Assembly (NCBI RefSeq): GCF_000519205.1 | Contig: NZ_JAFB01000024.1 | Span: 1-64,000 of the forward strand | Source of the DNA: Amycolatopsis taiwanensis DSM 45107 | GTDB taxonomy: Bacteria; Actinomycetota; Actinomycetes; Mycobacteriales; Pseudonocardiaceae | Direction of reading: 5' to 3' | DNA length: 64,000 nucleotides | In this document: piece after piece, positions 7,771 to 16,226 of the stretch | Numbering within the stretch: position 1 is the first letter of the stretch | Layout: each line of letters starts with the position of its first letter | Made by a program: the position numbers and the translations under genes | Notes under the pieces: model-generated | Told to the model about the DNA's origin: nothing | The model's database searches: none | Seen by the model: only the letters and a program-made list of their open reading frames with translations

Positions 7771-8636
7771 CCGCTGTCGTCGAAACTGCACCGATCGTCC
7801 GGGTACGCGGGCGCTCGCTGCGCAAGCTGTGGCGCAACCCGATGGGCGTCCTCGGCGGCGTGCTGCTGCTGATCGTGATCGTGGCCGGCGTGTTCGCCCC
7901 GCTGCTCGCGCCCTACGCGCCGGCCGAGGTGCACTTCTCGACCCCGTTCCAGCAGCCCGGGACGGTCGGATTCGCGCTGGGCACCGACGATCTGGGCCGC
8001 GACATCCTCTCCCGCGTGCTGTTCGGCACGCGGGCCTCGCTCGAAGTCGGTGCGCTGTCGGTGTTGTTCGCGGTGGTGGTCGGCGTGCCGCTCGGCCTGC
8101 TGGCCGGGTACTGGCGGTGGCTGGACGCGCTGGTGTCGCGGCTGACCGACGTGCTGCTGGCGTTCCCGTTCCTGGTGCTCGCGGTGGGACTTGCCGCGAT
8201 CAACGGCGGCGGCCTCACGAACGCGGCGATCGCGCTGGGGATCGCGCAGGTGCCGATCATGACCCGCGTCGTGCGCGCGGAGACGTTGCGGCTCAAGGAG
8301 AACGACTTCATCCTCGCCGCGCACACGATGCACGCCGGGCCGTGGCGGATCCTCGGCCAGCACATCCTGCCGAACGCGCTGTCCTCGGTGATCGTGCAGG
8401 CCACGGTGATCATGCCGACCGCGGTGCTCGGCGAGGCGATCCTGTCGTTTCTCGGCCTCGGCATCCAGCCGCCCTCGCCGAGTCTGGGCATCATGCTCTC
8501 CGACGCCCAGCAGTACCTGTTCCGCACGCCGTGGCCGGGTGTCTTCCCCGGTGTGGCACTGGCCCTGATCTGCCTCGGTTTCAACCTCTTCGGCGACGCG
8601 TTGCGTGACGCGCTCGACCCGAAGACCAGCCGCTAG
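7767..8636 (+). CDS. ABC transporter permease, DppC/OppC type
   Basis: 289 aa. The typical DppC start has a cytoplasmic N-terminus with LRKLWRNPMGVLGGVLLLIV. It is followed by LGTDDLGRDILSRVLFGTR and an EAA-type loop (ILAAHTMHAGPWRILGQHIL), then SFLGLGIQPPSPSLGIML near the C-terminus. It pairs with the upstream DppB-type permease. A 110-nt structured spacer separates it from the ATPase gene, unusual within such an operon. Confidence 0.92.
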   Translation: MTAVVETAPIVRVRGRSLRKLWRNPMGVLGGVLLLIVIVAGVFAPLLAPYAPAEVHFSTPFQQPGTVGFALGTDDLGRDILSRVLFGTRASLEVGALSVLFAVVVGVPLGLLAGYWRWLDALVSRLTDVLLAFPFLVLAVGLAAINGGGLTNAAIALGIAQVPIMTRVVRAETLRLKENDFILAAHTMHAGPWRILGQHILPNALSSVIVQATVIMPTAVLGEAILSFLGLGIQPPSPSLGIMLSDAQQYLFRTPWPGVFPGVALALICLGFNLFGDALRDALDPKTSR

Positions 8637-8639
8637 AGA

Positions 8640-8728
8640 CTGTTTTGAACTGGCTTGCGTGGCGGTGAGGGTGGCGGTGCAAGCTGACGGCCCACCGCAA
8701 GCGGCTCCGCCGCTTTGAAACACCACCT
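8640..8728 (+). repeat. Structured intra-operon spacer, possible repeat element
   Basis: The 110 nt between permease and ATPase contain nested symmetries: CTTGCG-TGG near 8652 against CCA-CCGCAAG near 8693, a GCGGCTCCGCCGC hairpin (8701-8713), and TGTTTTGAA at the left edge against TTTGAAACA at the right edge. The pattern looks like a small palindromic mobile or REP-like element dropped into the operon, or a processing/attenuation hairpin that sets ATPase levels. No coding sense was found. Confidence 0.4.
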
Positions 8729-8746
8729 AATTTAAAGGAGCTCCCG

Positions 8747-10336
8747 GTGACCGAAAGCCTGCTGGAGATCAGCGATCTCGAAGTGTTCTTCGGCGATGTC
8801 CCGGCCGTGCGCGGCGCGAACCTGACCATGCTGCCCGGCGAGCGGGTCGCGATCGTCGGCGAGTCCGGTTCCGGGAAGTCGACCACCGCGCACGCGATCA
8901 TGGGTCTGCTGCCCGGATCGGGGCGGGTGACCGGCGGCGCGATCCGGTGGTGCGGTGAGGACATCACCGGCGCCACGGAGAAGCGGTTGCGGCGGTTGCG
9001 CGGTCGGAAGATCGGGCTTGTGCCGCAGGACCCGATGTCGAACCTCAACCCGGTGTCGCGGGTCGGCCGCCAGGTCGCGGAAACCCTTGTGGTGCACGGA
9101 ATGTGTTCGCGCCGGGAGGCGCCGAAGCGGGCGATCGAGCTGCTCGGCCAGGCAGGTCTGCCGGAGCCGGAGCGCCGCGCGCGGCAGTACCCGCACGAGT
9201 TTTCGGGCGGGATGCGGCAGCGCGTGCTGATCGCGATCGCCCTGGCGTGCCGGCCGGACCTGCTGATCGCCGACGAGCCGACCTCGGCGCTCGACGTGAC
9301 CGTACAGCGGCAGATCCTCGACCACCTGGACAAGCTGACCCAGGAACTGGGCACGGCACTGTTGCTGGTGACGCACGATCTCGGGCTCGCGGCCGACCGG
9401 ACGGACCGGGTGGTGGTGATGTCCGAGGGCCGGGTGGTGGAGTCCGGGTCGGCGCGGCGGGTGCTGACGGATCCGCAGGAGGACTACACGCGACGGCTGG
9501 TCGCCGCCGCACCGGCGATGTCGGCACCGGGGCGAGTCCTTCCGGCCACTGTGGACGAGCCGGTGCTGGAGGTTTCCCACGTCTGCAAGGATTACCGGAT
9601 CCGTGGCCGCGGCGGCGTGCTACACGCGGTCGACGACGTGTCGTTCACGATCGGCCGCGGCCGCACCACGGCGATCGTCGGCGAGTCAGGCTCGGGTAAG
9701 ACCACGATCGCGCGCATGGTGCTGGGGATCGTGCCCGCGACCTCGGGCACGATCCGGCTCGACGGCGCCGAGGTGGTGGGCCTGCGCGGCGCCCAGCTGC
9801 GGGCGGCTCGCCGGGCGATGCAGCCGGTGTTCCAGGACCCGTACGCGTCGCTCGATCCGATGTGGACGGTGGAGCGGCTGGTGAGCGAGCCGCTGCGGAC
9901 CTTCCGCATCGGCGACTCGGCGTCCCGCCGGACACGGGTGATCGAAGTGCTGGACCAGGTCGCGCTGCCCGCCTCGCTGGCGCAGCGCTATCCCAACGAA
10001 CTCTCCGGCGGCCAGCGGCAGCGCGTCGCGATCGCCCGCGCGCTCTCCCTCGGCCCGCGGCTTGTCGTGTGTGACGAGGCGGTGTCGGCGCTGGATGTGC
10101 TGGTGCAGGACCAGATCCTGAAGCTACTGTCGTCGCTGCAGGAGGAACTCGGCCTGAGCTACCTGTTCATCTCGCACGACCTGGCCGTGGTCCGCTCGCT
10201 CGCGCATCAGGTGCTGGTGATGCGCGAGGGCCGCGTGGTCGAGCACGGTCCGGTCGACGAGGTCCTCACCTCGCCCGCCGACCCGTACACGCGCCAGCTC
10301 CTGGACGCCATTCCGGGGGCCGGCGTCTTCTCCTGA
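8747..10336 (+). CDS. Fused double ABC ATPase, DppD-DppF type
   Basis: 529 aa comprising two complete nucleotide-binding domains. Domain 1: Walker A GESGSGKST (about residues 39-47), signature FSGGMRQRV, Walker B DLLIADEPTSALD. Domain 2: Walker A GESGSGKTT, signature LSGGQRQRV, Walker B RLVVCDEAVSALD. The second Walker B carries DEA rather than DEP, a tolerated variant. GTG 8747 follows AAAGGAG. As a fusion of the two ATPases normally encoded separately, it energises uptake by the two upstream permeases. Confidence 0.92.
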   Translation: MTESLLEISDLEVFFGDVPAVRGANLTMLPGERVAIVGESGSGKSTTAHAIMGLLPGSGRVTGGAIRWCGEDITGATEKRLRRLRGRKIGLVPQDPMSNLNPVSRVGRQVAETLVVHGMCSRREAPKRAIELLGQAGLPEPERRARQYPHEFSGGMRQRVLIAIALACRPDLLIADEPTSALDVTVQRQILDHLDKLTQELGTALLLVTHDLGLAADRTDRVVVMSEGRVVESGSARRVLTDPQEDYTRRLVAAAPAMSAPGRVLPATVDEPVLEVSHVCKDYRIRGRGGVLHAVDDVSFTIGRGRTTAIVGESGSGKTTIARMVLGIVPATSGTIRLDGAEVVGLRGAQLRAARRAMQPVFQDPYASLDPMWTVERLVSEPLRTFRIGDSASRRTRVIEVLDQVALPASLAQRYPNELSGGQRQRVAIARALSLGPRLVVCDEAVSALDVLVQDQILKLLSSLQEELGLSYLFISHDLAVVRSLAHQVLVMREGRVVEHGPVDEVLTSPADPYTRQLLDAIPGAGVFS

Positions 10337-10378
10337 CCGCTACGGCTGTCACAGGTCGAGAGGAGTCAGCACGCGGTA

Positions 10379-11287
10379 TCAGGCCACGGTGCCGCGCAGG
10401 TGATCGCGCAGGGTCCGGGCGACGCGGGCCATCAGCACTTCGGCCTCGGGCTGGATAGCGGCCGGCACCCGGGATTCGGTGAGCACCGCGACCGCGAACA
10501 TCTGCCCGTCGGCGTGCTCGACGACACCGACTTCGTGCCGCAGGTTGAGCAATGTCCCGGTCTTGGACGACCACTTCGACGCGTCGGAGCTGAAGTCCGG
10601 GGTCAGGCGGTGGCGCAGCAGGTTGAGGCTCATCAGCTCGCGAACGCGTCCGGCGACCTCGGAGTCGACTTTGGACGGTGTCCACAGCGCCTGCACCAGA
10701 TCGGCGAACGACCGTGCCGAACCGGAGTTCGCCCGGGTGACGTCGAGCTGGGCGATCCGGTGGCCCTGCCCGGCCGTCACGGCGCCGATGGCCAGGGAGT
10801 GGGCCAGGTCGACGTCGGCGGTGTCGAAGCGGTCGGCGGGCGTGTCGTTGAGATCGCCGCTCAGGTGACGTACGAAGATTCCCGGTAATTCCCACTCGCC
10901 GAGCATCCGCGCGACCTCGCCGGGCGGGGTCAGCTCGAACAGCGCGTCGGCCGCGGTTCCGTCGCTGATCGCGATGGACAGGTACAGCAGGTCGTCGATG
11001 GCGATGCGGGCGGGATGCCGGAACCGGGTCAGCCCGGTCGGCCCGGGCGTGGTGATCTTGCCGGGCTCGACCTCCAGCGGGGTCGCACCATCGAGTTCGC
11101 CGCGGCGGATCCGCTCCAGCGTGGCCATGGCGAGCGGGATCTTGACCAGTGAGGCGATCGGGAACTGCAGGTCCGGGTCGATCCCCAGCTCGGTCCCGGA
11201 ACGCAGCTCGCGCACCAGGAACGAACCCCGCAGCCCGCCGTCGTCCAGTTCGGCCCGCAGATCCCGAATCAGCGCCTCCGCGCTCAC
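10379..11287 (-). CDS. blaB: BlaB-like cytoplasmic penicillin-recognising regulatory protein
   Basis: 302 aa, no signal peptide. It has the serine penicillin-recognising fold motifs Ser46-Leu-Val-Lys49, Ser108-Asp-Gly110 and Lys242-Thr-Gly244, but the class A ExxLN omega-loop is not evident (EWELPG in that region). Streptomyces cacaoi encodes a cytoplasmic BlaB of this kind, required with the LysR protein BlaA for beta-lactamase induction, in the same order next to blaL. GTG 11287 overlaps the LysR stop by 4 nt and follows GAGGGAG. A simple housekeeping serine hydrolase is the alternative. Confidence 0.75.
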   Translation of the reverse strand: MSAEALIRDLRAELDDGGLRGSFLVRELRSGTELGIDPDLQFPIASLVKIPLAMATLERIRRGELDGATPLEVEPGKITTPGPTGLTRFRHPARIAIDDLLYLSIAISDGTAADALFELTPPGEVARMLGEWELPGIFVRHLSGDLNDTPADRFDTADVDLAHSLAIGAVTAGQGHRIAQLDVTRANSGSARSFADLVQALWTPSKVDSEVAGRVRELMSLNLLRHRLTPDFSSDASKWSSKTGTLLNLRHEVGVVEHADGQMFAVAVLTESRVPAAIQPEAEVLMARVARTLRDHLRGTVA

Positions 11288-12171
11288 CTGTCTCCCTCGT
11301 TCCCGTTCGCTCCGAGGCAGCGCCCGACCTCCGCCCACAACCGGGTGCGCAGGTGGCCGGCGTCCTCGCCCAGCCCGGCCATGACGTCGAAGCCACGCGC
11401 GAGCCGGATTTCCCCGATCGGGCGCCACTGTAGCCCGAGCTCGTGAGCCTGCGCCGCCGAGCACAGCAGCAGATCCGCCGAACCGATGACGCTCGCGGCC
11501 GCCGAGGTCAGCGAGTCGGCGACGGCCACCTGCGCGGGCTGCAGGCCCACGGCGTCGCGCACCCGCAGCACCCGGTCCCGGACATGGGGCACATCGTCCT
11601 CGGGCTGGATCCAGACCCGGCGCCGCGGCGAGCCGGACCGCCCGGCCCGCAGCGTTTCCAGATGGATGGTGTGCGCCCGTGGCTTCCCGATGCCGGCCAG
11701 TCCGAGCGGGACGGTCCACACCGCATCCTCGGCCGGAACCGCCGTGATCGCGGCCCGTACCTCATGGGTGCGTACCAGTTCGGCGCGTTCGCCCGGCGGC
11801 GCCGGACGGAACTCCAGGAAGACCTCGAACTCGCGGGCCTGGGCTCCGAGTTCGGCAAGATCCCGGGTCGAGCAGGTCTCCGGCACGGCAACCAGCAGCG
11901 GCCGGAGCTTGGCCCGCTTCGCGTCGTGCTCCATCGCGTCGGCCAGATGCACGAGGCGTTTGGCCGAAGGCAGCATCTCCCGGCCGAATGGGGTGAGCCG
12001 CGCCCGCCGGGTGGAGCGGTCGAACAGGCGCTCGCCGAGGCGACGCTCGAGCGCGGCGATGCGCCGGCTGGCCACGGGCTGGGGGATGCCCGCGACCGCG
12101 GCGCCAGCGGTGAAACTCCCGGTCTCGCTCACACTCACGAACGCCCTGCAGCTGCCGACGAGGTCCACCAC
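11284..12171 (-). CDS. blaA: LysR-family regulator, BlaA/AmpR-like
   Basis: About 295 aa. The N-terminal HTH reads FVSVSETGSFTAGAAVAGIP, then QPVASRRIAALERRLGERLF, followed by an LTTR effector domain. Two tandem GTG codons (12171 and 12168) are the plausible starts. It is divergent from the beta-lactamase and translationally coupled to the BlaB-like gene, the arrangement of S. cacaoi blaA-blaB-blaL. It is therefore inferred to activate blaL in response to beta-lactams or cell-wall fragments. Confidence 0.82.
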   Translation of the reverse strand: MVDLVGSCRAFVSVSETGSFTAGAAVAGIPQPVASRRIAALERRLGERLFDRSTRRARLTPFGREMLPSAKRLVHLADAMEHDAKRAKLRPLLVAVPETCSTRDLAELGAQAREFEVFLEFRPAPPGERAELVRTHEVRAAITAVPAEDAVWTVPLGLAGIGKPRAHTIHLETLRAGRSGSPRRRVWIQPEDDVPHVRDRVLRVRDAVGLQPAQVAVADSLTSAAASVIGSADLLLCSAAQAHELGLQWRPIGEIRLARGFDVMAGLGEDAGHLRTRLWAEVGRCLGANGNEGDR

Positions 12172-12274
12172 CTCACTATATGCGGTTTCGACATCGAAGT
12201 ACTCATTTCTGTCTTGGACAGCATGAGCCGGGCCGGTGAAACTGCGGATATCCGATGACGAAAGGACTGAGATC
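12172..12274. promoter_or_regulatory. blaA/blaL divergent control region
   Basis: About 100 bp separate the LysR start from the likely TTG start of the beta-lactamase. LysR activators bind T-N11-A sites in such gaps, and the region is AT-richer than its surroundings (TCACTATATGCGGTTTCGAC and onward). No unique dyad could be picked by eye. AAAGGA at 12261-12266 is a good ribosome-binding site for TTG 12275. Confidence 0.4.
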
Positions 12275-13231
12275 TTGAAGGAGTCCGTACCCCCTTCCCG
12301 TCCGTCTGCCTGGCGCAGCGCGCGACTGTCTCTCGCCGCGCTGATCCTCGCGCCGCTCGCGGCCTGCTCCGGCACCGACCCGGCCCCGGCCGCCCCACCG
12401 GCCCAGGAGCCCGCTTCGGTCCAGCAGGCCGATCCGGTACCGCAGACGGCGGCCTTCGAAGAACTGGAACGCACCTTCGACGCCCGGCTCGGCGTCTACG
12501 CGGTGGACACCGCGACGGGCCGCAACCTCGCCTACCACGCCGACGACCGCTTCGGCTATGCCTCCACGCACAAGGTGTTCACCGCCGGTGCCGTTCTACA
12601 GCGGACCCCGATCGAAGGCTTGGAGCGGACGGTGACCTACGGCGCGAACGACCTCGTGCCCAACTCGCCGATCACGCAGCGGAACCTCGGCACCGCCCCG
12701 ACGGCGAGCATCACCCTGCGCGCGGCCATGGACGCCGCCTTGCGCTATAGCGACAACACCGCGGACAACCTGTTGTTCCGCGAAATCGGTGGCCCGGCCG
12801 GGATGGCCGCCGCGTTGCGCGAGGCCGGCGACACCACCACCCACGCCGACCGGATCGAACCCGCGCTCAACGACCTCGCGCCCGGTGAGATCCGGGACAC
12901 CAGCACGCCGCGTGCGCTTGCGGCGAGCCTGCGCGCGTTCACCCTCGGCGAGGCCCTGCCCGAGGAAAAACGGACCATTCTGACCGACATGATGCGCGCC
13001 AACGTCACCGGCGACTCGGTGATCCGGGCGGGCACGCCGGCGGGCTGGCAGGTCGCCGACAAGACGGGCACCGCGAAATACGGGACGCGCAACGACATCG
13101 CGGTCGTGTGGCCGCCGCAGCGCGCGCCGATCGTGCTCGTGATCCTGTCCGACCGGAAGGCGAAGGACTCCGACCACGACGACAAGCTGATCGCCCAGGC
13201 CGCCGCCGCGGCGCTCGGCGTCTTCCAGTAG
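12275..13231 (+). CDS. blaL: Class A beta-lactamase (lipoprotein)
   Basis: 318 aa from TTG 12275, which has AAAGGA 8 nt upstream; GTG 12236 in the same frame lacks one. A signal peptide with lipobox LAAC (Cys31) predicts a membrane-anchored enzyme. All class A motifs are present: Ser97-Thr-His-Lys100, Ser159-Asp-Asn161, Glu195-Pro-Ala-Leu-Asn199 (the deacylating Glu) and Lys263-Thr-Gly265. It hydrolyses penicillins and some cephalosporins at the cell surface. It is divergent from the BlaA/BlaB-like pair, with an M15 carboxypeptidase 12 nt downstream. Confidence 0.93.
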   Translation: MKESVPPSRPSAWRSARLSLAALILAPLAACSGTDPAPAAPPAQEPASVQQADPVPQTAAFEELERTFDARLGVYAVDTATGRNLAYHADDRFGYASTHKVFTAGAVLQRTPIEGLERTVTYGANDLVPNSPITQRNLGTAPTASITLRAAMDAALRYSDNTADNLLFREIGGPAGMAAALREAGDTTTHADRIEPALNDLAPGEIRDTSTPRALAASLRAFTLGEALPEEKRTILTDMMRANVTGDSVIRAGTPAGWQVADKTGTAKYGTRNDIAVVWPPQRAPIVLVILSDRKAKDSDHDDKLIAQAAAAALGVFQ

Positions 13232-13243
13232 CCGGGGAACGCC

Positions 13244-13801
13244 ATGCCCCGGTCCCATCGCGACCGTCCGCGTCTTCGTGACCGCGGATACCGCCTGGTC
13301 ACCCGCGTGCTCGCCGTCCTGCTGCTGCCGATCGCCCGGATGGCCGTGCCGCACCGGGCCCGGCACGTCGCATGCCAGTGGGCGCTCGCGGCCCGCTTTC
13401 CCGCCGAGGACCTCACCGGGCTGACACCGGCGACGCGGGCCGCGTTCACGGCGGCTCGCACGCGGGCGCTGTGGTGGTACGGAATACCGATCGGGCTGAC
13501 TTCGGGATATCGCGACGCCGGGGAGCAGGAACGACTGTTCGCCGCGGAGGTCCGCCGCAGTGGCTCTCCCGCGACGGCCCGGTCGCGGACGCTACCGCCC
13601 GCCGAATCCCGGCACGTCGCGGGAACCGCACTCGACGTGCGGCCCACCGAAGGAGCGCGCTGGCTGGAGATTCACGGCGGGCAGCACCACCTTTACCGCG
13701 TCTACGAGAACGAATGGTGGCATTTCGAATACCGGCCCGAGGGCCCGCCGCCCCGCCTGCCACATCCGGGCGCGGACATCAGCGTCAGCGCCTGCCGGTA
13801 A
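13244..13801 (+). CDS. M15-family D-alanyl-D-alanine carboxypeptidase (VanY-like)
   Basis: 185 aa with an N-terminal hydrophobic segment (about 17-35) that should anchor or export it. The M15 zinc ligands are recognisable: His124 and Asp131 in ESRHVAGTALDV, and His160 with catalytic Glu157 in ENEWWHFEY. SGYRD (88-92) is the usual substrate-side motif. Such enzymes trim the terminal D-Ala from peptidoglycan stems. The ATG is 12 nt after the beta-lactamase stop, so the two are likely one transcript, pairing drug hydrolysis with a change in the target's substrate. Confidence 0.85.
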   Translation: MPRSHRDRPRLRDRGYRLVTRVLAVLLLPIARMAVPHRARHVACQWALAARFPAEDLTGLTPATRAAFTAARTRALWWYGIPIGLTSGYRDAGEQERLFAAEVRRSGSPATARSRTLPPAESRHVAGTALDVRPTEGARWLEIHGGQHHLYRVYENEWWHFEYRPEGPPPRLPHPGADISVSACR

Positions 13802-13813
13802 CGCACACGAAAA

Positions 13814-13853
13814 GGCTGCATGCCGTCTACGAGATCGTGGGCGGCATGCAGCC
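13814..13853. terminator. Hairpin between convergent genes
   Basis: GGCTGCATGCCG (13814-13825) is the exact inverse of CGGCATGCAGCC (13842-13853), a 12-bp stem with a 16-nt loop. It lies between the M15 gene and the convergent membrane-protein gene, so it probably ends transcription from both sides. There is no U-run, as is usual in high-GC actinobacteria. Confidence 0.65.
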
Positions 13854-13881
13854 GGGGGAAAGGCTGAGTGTGTGCCAGTCT

Positions 13882-15033
13882 CTAACGCTTCAGGTATTTG
13901 AGAGTGCTGGACAGCGAGCCTGCCCAAGGGGAGGCCAGGTCCAGGCGCCTCAGTTCGTCGGCGTGCTGGACAGCCGCCAGCTCCGCCATCAACCGGGCTC
14001 GCATCCGCTCATCGTGAGCCGCGTTCGCGGCACGCAGGGCACGGCCGAGGCGGGCCTTGCGGAACGGGGTGACCCAGGACGCGCGAGCCAGGTGGGCGGC
14101 ACGGCGAGCCGCCCGGTCGCGGGTACGGGCCAGGGCATCCCGCTCGTCATCACCCAGGCCGAGCCGGGACAGGAACCGCTCTTTCAGCTCACGGCTGACC
14201 CTGGACCACGTGGTGACCCGGTGGCGCGTGTGCCGGATTTCGATCCCGAGCGCCAGGTGCAGCATGATCACCCCGAGCACCGGACCCAGCGTGACCCGCG
14301 CGAGGCCGGACACCGGGCCGGCCAGGTCGAAGGCCATGTACCCGGAGGCGGCGCACAGCGCCCACAGGATCAGGCGGGCCGGGCCGGGTTTTCCACTGTG
14401 GCTCCGGATTCCGGCGCGCATGGCGAACCCGCAGGCGATCAGGGCGACCTCCACCACGGCGAACATGGTGGCCCGCTCGTAGATGTTCGTGATCCCGAGC
14501 CGGTCCCCGAAGAACCGCCACGAGGTGTCCACGGACACCAGCAGCGACATGAACGCCACGAGGTAGAAGCCGCGCGAGCCCTCCGGCGTCTTCCGGTTGG
14601 CCGGGGTGGCCGGGGCTACCGGGGCGGCGGGAGCCTCGTTGATCTGCGAAGTCTGTTCGGCGGCCGGCTGTACCTTCGCCGGCTCGGGTTTGGTGTCCGT
14701 GGCCACGTCCGCCTCATCGGTGGTACGGAGGCCGTCCAGTTCGGTGAGCATCTCCGCCGACATGCGCGGCAGCTCCCCGGTGTCGCCCAGTCCGCGCTCC
14801 TCGCGCCATTTGTCGACCTGGGTGGACACGTAGGCACGCTCGCGTTTGGGGTTGGTTACCACGCCGTACGTCATCAGAAAGGCCAGCACGTCCGATGTCG
14901 ACGGATGGACCAGGGCCTCACAGGCGTAGCGGATCCTCTCGTCCACAGTGTTCAACATGGCCAGGCGGGCGGCATGGGCCGCGCTGCTGAGGACGTCCGC
15001 GGAAGCAGCCCGCTGGTCGCTCTCGGTTTCCAT
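13882..15033 (-). CDS. Membrane protein of plasmid/integrative-element type
   Basis: 383 aa. A charged N-terminal domain (1-150, ending in an Ala/Pro-rich linker) is followed by four likely membrane helices (about 150-280: FYLVAFMSLLVSVDTSWRFF, ATMFAVVEVALIACGFAM and two more) and a basic C-terminal tail rich in Arg/Ala helices. This architecture resembles DUF2637/Spd-like proteins of actinobacterial conjugative elements. No integrase, FtsK-like Tra or Rep gene is in view, so the element, if any, is a remnant. The specific function is unknown. Confidence 0.6.
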   Translation of the reverse strand: METESDQRAASADVLSSAAHAARLAMLNTVDERIRYACEALVHPSTSDVLAFLMTYGVVTNPKRERAYVSTQVDKWREERGLGDTGELPRMSAEMLTELDGLRTTDEADVATDTKPEPAKVQPAAEQTSQINEAPAAPVAPATPANRKTPEGSRGFYLVAFMSLLVSVDTSWRFFGDRLGITNIYERATMFAVVEVALIACGFAMRAGIRSHSGKPGPARLILWALCAASGYMAFDLAGPVSGLARVTLGPVLGVIMLHLALGIEIRHTRHRVTTWSRVSRELKERFLSRLGLGDDERDALARTRDRAARRAAHLARASWVTPFRKARLGRALRAANAAHDERMRARLMAELAAVQHADELRRLDLASPWAGSLSSTLKYLKR

Positions 15034-15608
15034 TTAGTTATCCCTGCTGTTCGAGTGCTCGGGCGAATCCTTCGGGGTGACCGCCAGCGACCCGCAGCGC
15101 CGTGACATCACCGACTGCGGGAGTCGTCGGCTGACGCGCGCAGTGTAGCGGCGATCAGCGGCCTCTCCAGCCCCAACCATGATATTGGTCGAGACGTGTC
15201 AAGCTCGAAGTGGTATGAGTGACTCGTTACTGTCGAAATCCGGCATGAACTCCTCACTCATGCACACTCTCTATGCAGGATCGTGATCATAGTCGGTCGA
15301 TACTCGCTCGAGGTGAGGGCTTCCCGCGTGGGGGCATTCGGGCGGTTTGATCCACTGAGCATAGTGGTCTGGCAGCTGATCGTCCGACTGCATCTGCTGA
15401 CCTGGTCAGGGGTAGCTGGATCACCGAATTCCGGTTGCGGGCGGTACACGGAGACGCGGGATCCTGACCCGGCGGTGAATTAGATGCCGGTGTGGTCCGC
15501 GGGTTCGGTCTCCAGTTCGAACCCGGCGAGCCGGCCATGGAGTTCGGCCTGCCCGATGTAGCGCGGGTTAGTCGAGCCTGCCCGCTCTCACCGAACGTGA
15601 AGTGGTCG
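15034..15608. other. 575-bp gene-poor stretch with coding relics
   Basis: No full gene is supported. Three minus-strand pieces look like decayed or tiny coding sequence. About 15040-15120 reads VGDVTALRVAGGHPEGFARA before a TAA. 15199-15261 is a 20-codon ATG frame (MSEEFMPDFDSNESLIPLRA). About 15482-15575 reads STNPRYIGQAELHGRLAGFE before a stop. The rest is lower in GC than neighbouring genes. Together with the adjacent mobile-type membrane gene this suggests an eroded insertion. Confidence 0.4.
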
Positions 15609-16190
15609 TCAGGCCGACTGGTTCGTACCGCCCAAGGCCCGCCAGGCCAGTTTCGCGGCGCGTTCCGGCCAGTTCTTCGGCGGCCGGTCCGTGGCCAGCG
15701 CCCGGGCGTACCAACTGCCGGTGCACAGCGCCACGCCGACCTCCAGATCGGCGTCCGGGTCGATCAGCCCAATCCGTTGCGCGGCACGGAAGATCTCCCG
15801 TAGCCGGCGCCGGCGGGGGGCGATGACCCGGGCCCGGTACCCGGCCAGCACGTCCGGATCGGTGGTCTCCTGGAGCATCGTGCCGACCAGCGACATCCGG
15901 CCCGGCCTGGACACCGCCCGCGCGAAGTCGGTCAGTTCGGCCACCAGCGCCGCGAACGGGTCGTCGACTGTCCGGGCCGGGGTGTCCTCCGCCAACGTGC
16001 CGACCACGGCCGCGGCCAGTTCGGCCTTGCCCGGCCACCGCCGGTACAGCGCCTGGCGGGTGGTGCCCGCCTCCTCCGCGACGGCGGCCAGCGACATCCG
16101 CTCGTACCCGTAGGCGGACAGGTGCCGCCGCGCGGCGGCCAGTATCCGCCGGTCGATGCCGGTGTCCCTGGCCCGGCCGGATCTTGTCAT
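15609..16190 (-). CDS. TetR-family transcriptional regulator
   Basis: 193 aa. The N-terminal TetR HTH is clear (RRILAAARRHLSAYGYERMS, then LAAVAEEAGTTRQALYRRWP). The C-terminal domain (TetR_C type) carries no diagnostic ligand motif. ATG 16190 is preceded by GGAGG. It is divergent from an ABM monooxygenase gene across a 36-bp gap containing a perfect palindrome, so it most likely represses that operon and itself. Confidence 0.88.
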   Translation of the reverse strand: MTRSGRARDTGIDRRILAAARRHLSAYGYERMSLAAVAEEAGTTRQALYRRWPGKAELAAAVVGTLAEDTPARTVDDPFAALVAELTDFARAVSRPGRMSLVGTMLQETTDPDVLAGYRARVIAPRRRRLREIFRAAQRIGLIDPDADLEVGVALCTGSWYARALATDRPPKNWPERAAKLAWRALGGTNQSA

Positions 16191-16199
16191 GGCCACCTC

Positions 16200-16217
16200 C
16201 AATACAACTCTGTATTG
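16200..16217. promoter_or_regulatory. TetR operator palindrome
   Basis: CAATACA-ACTC-TGTATTG is a perfect 7-bp inverted repeat with a 4-nt spacer, and TGTATTGTATTG extends it with a third half site. It occupies the 36-bp gap between tetR and the monooxygenase gene and overlaps where both promoters must lie. It is AT-rich against a GC-rich background, as expected of a TetR site. Confidence 0.7.
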
Positions 16218-16226
16218 TATTGAAGC

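Noticed and set aside
10379-11287. Second functional beta-lactamase
   Set aside because: No signal peptide and no visible ExxLN omega-loop Glu; gene order matches the regulatory BlaB of S. cacaoi instead.
15490-15545. tRNA-like T-arm (GTTCGAACCC context)
   Set aside because: No matching acceptor, D-arm or anticodon stem could be placed around it.
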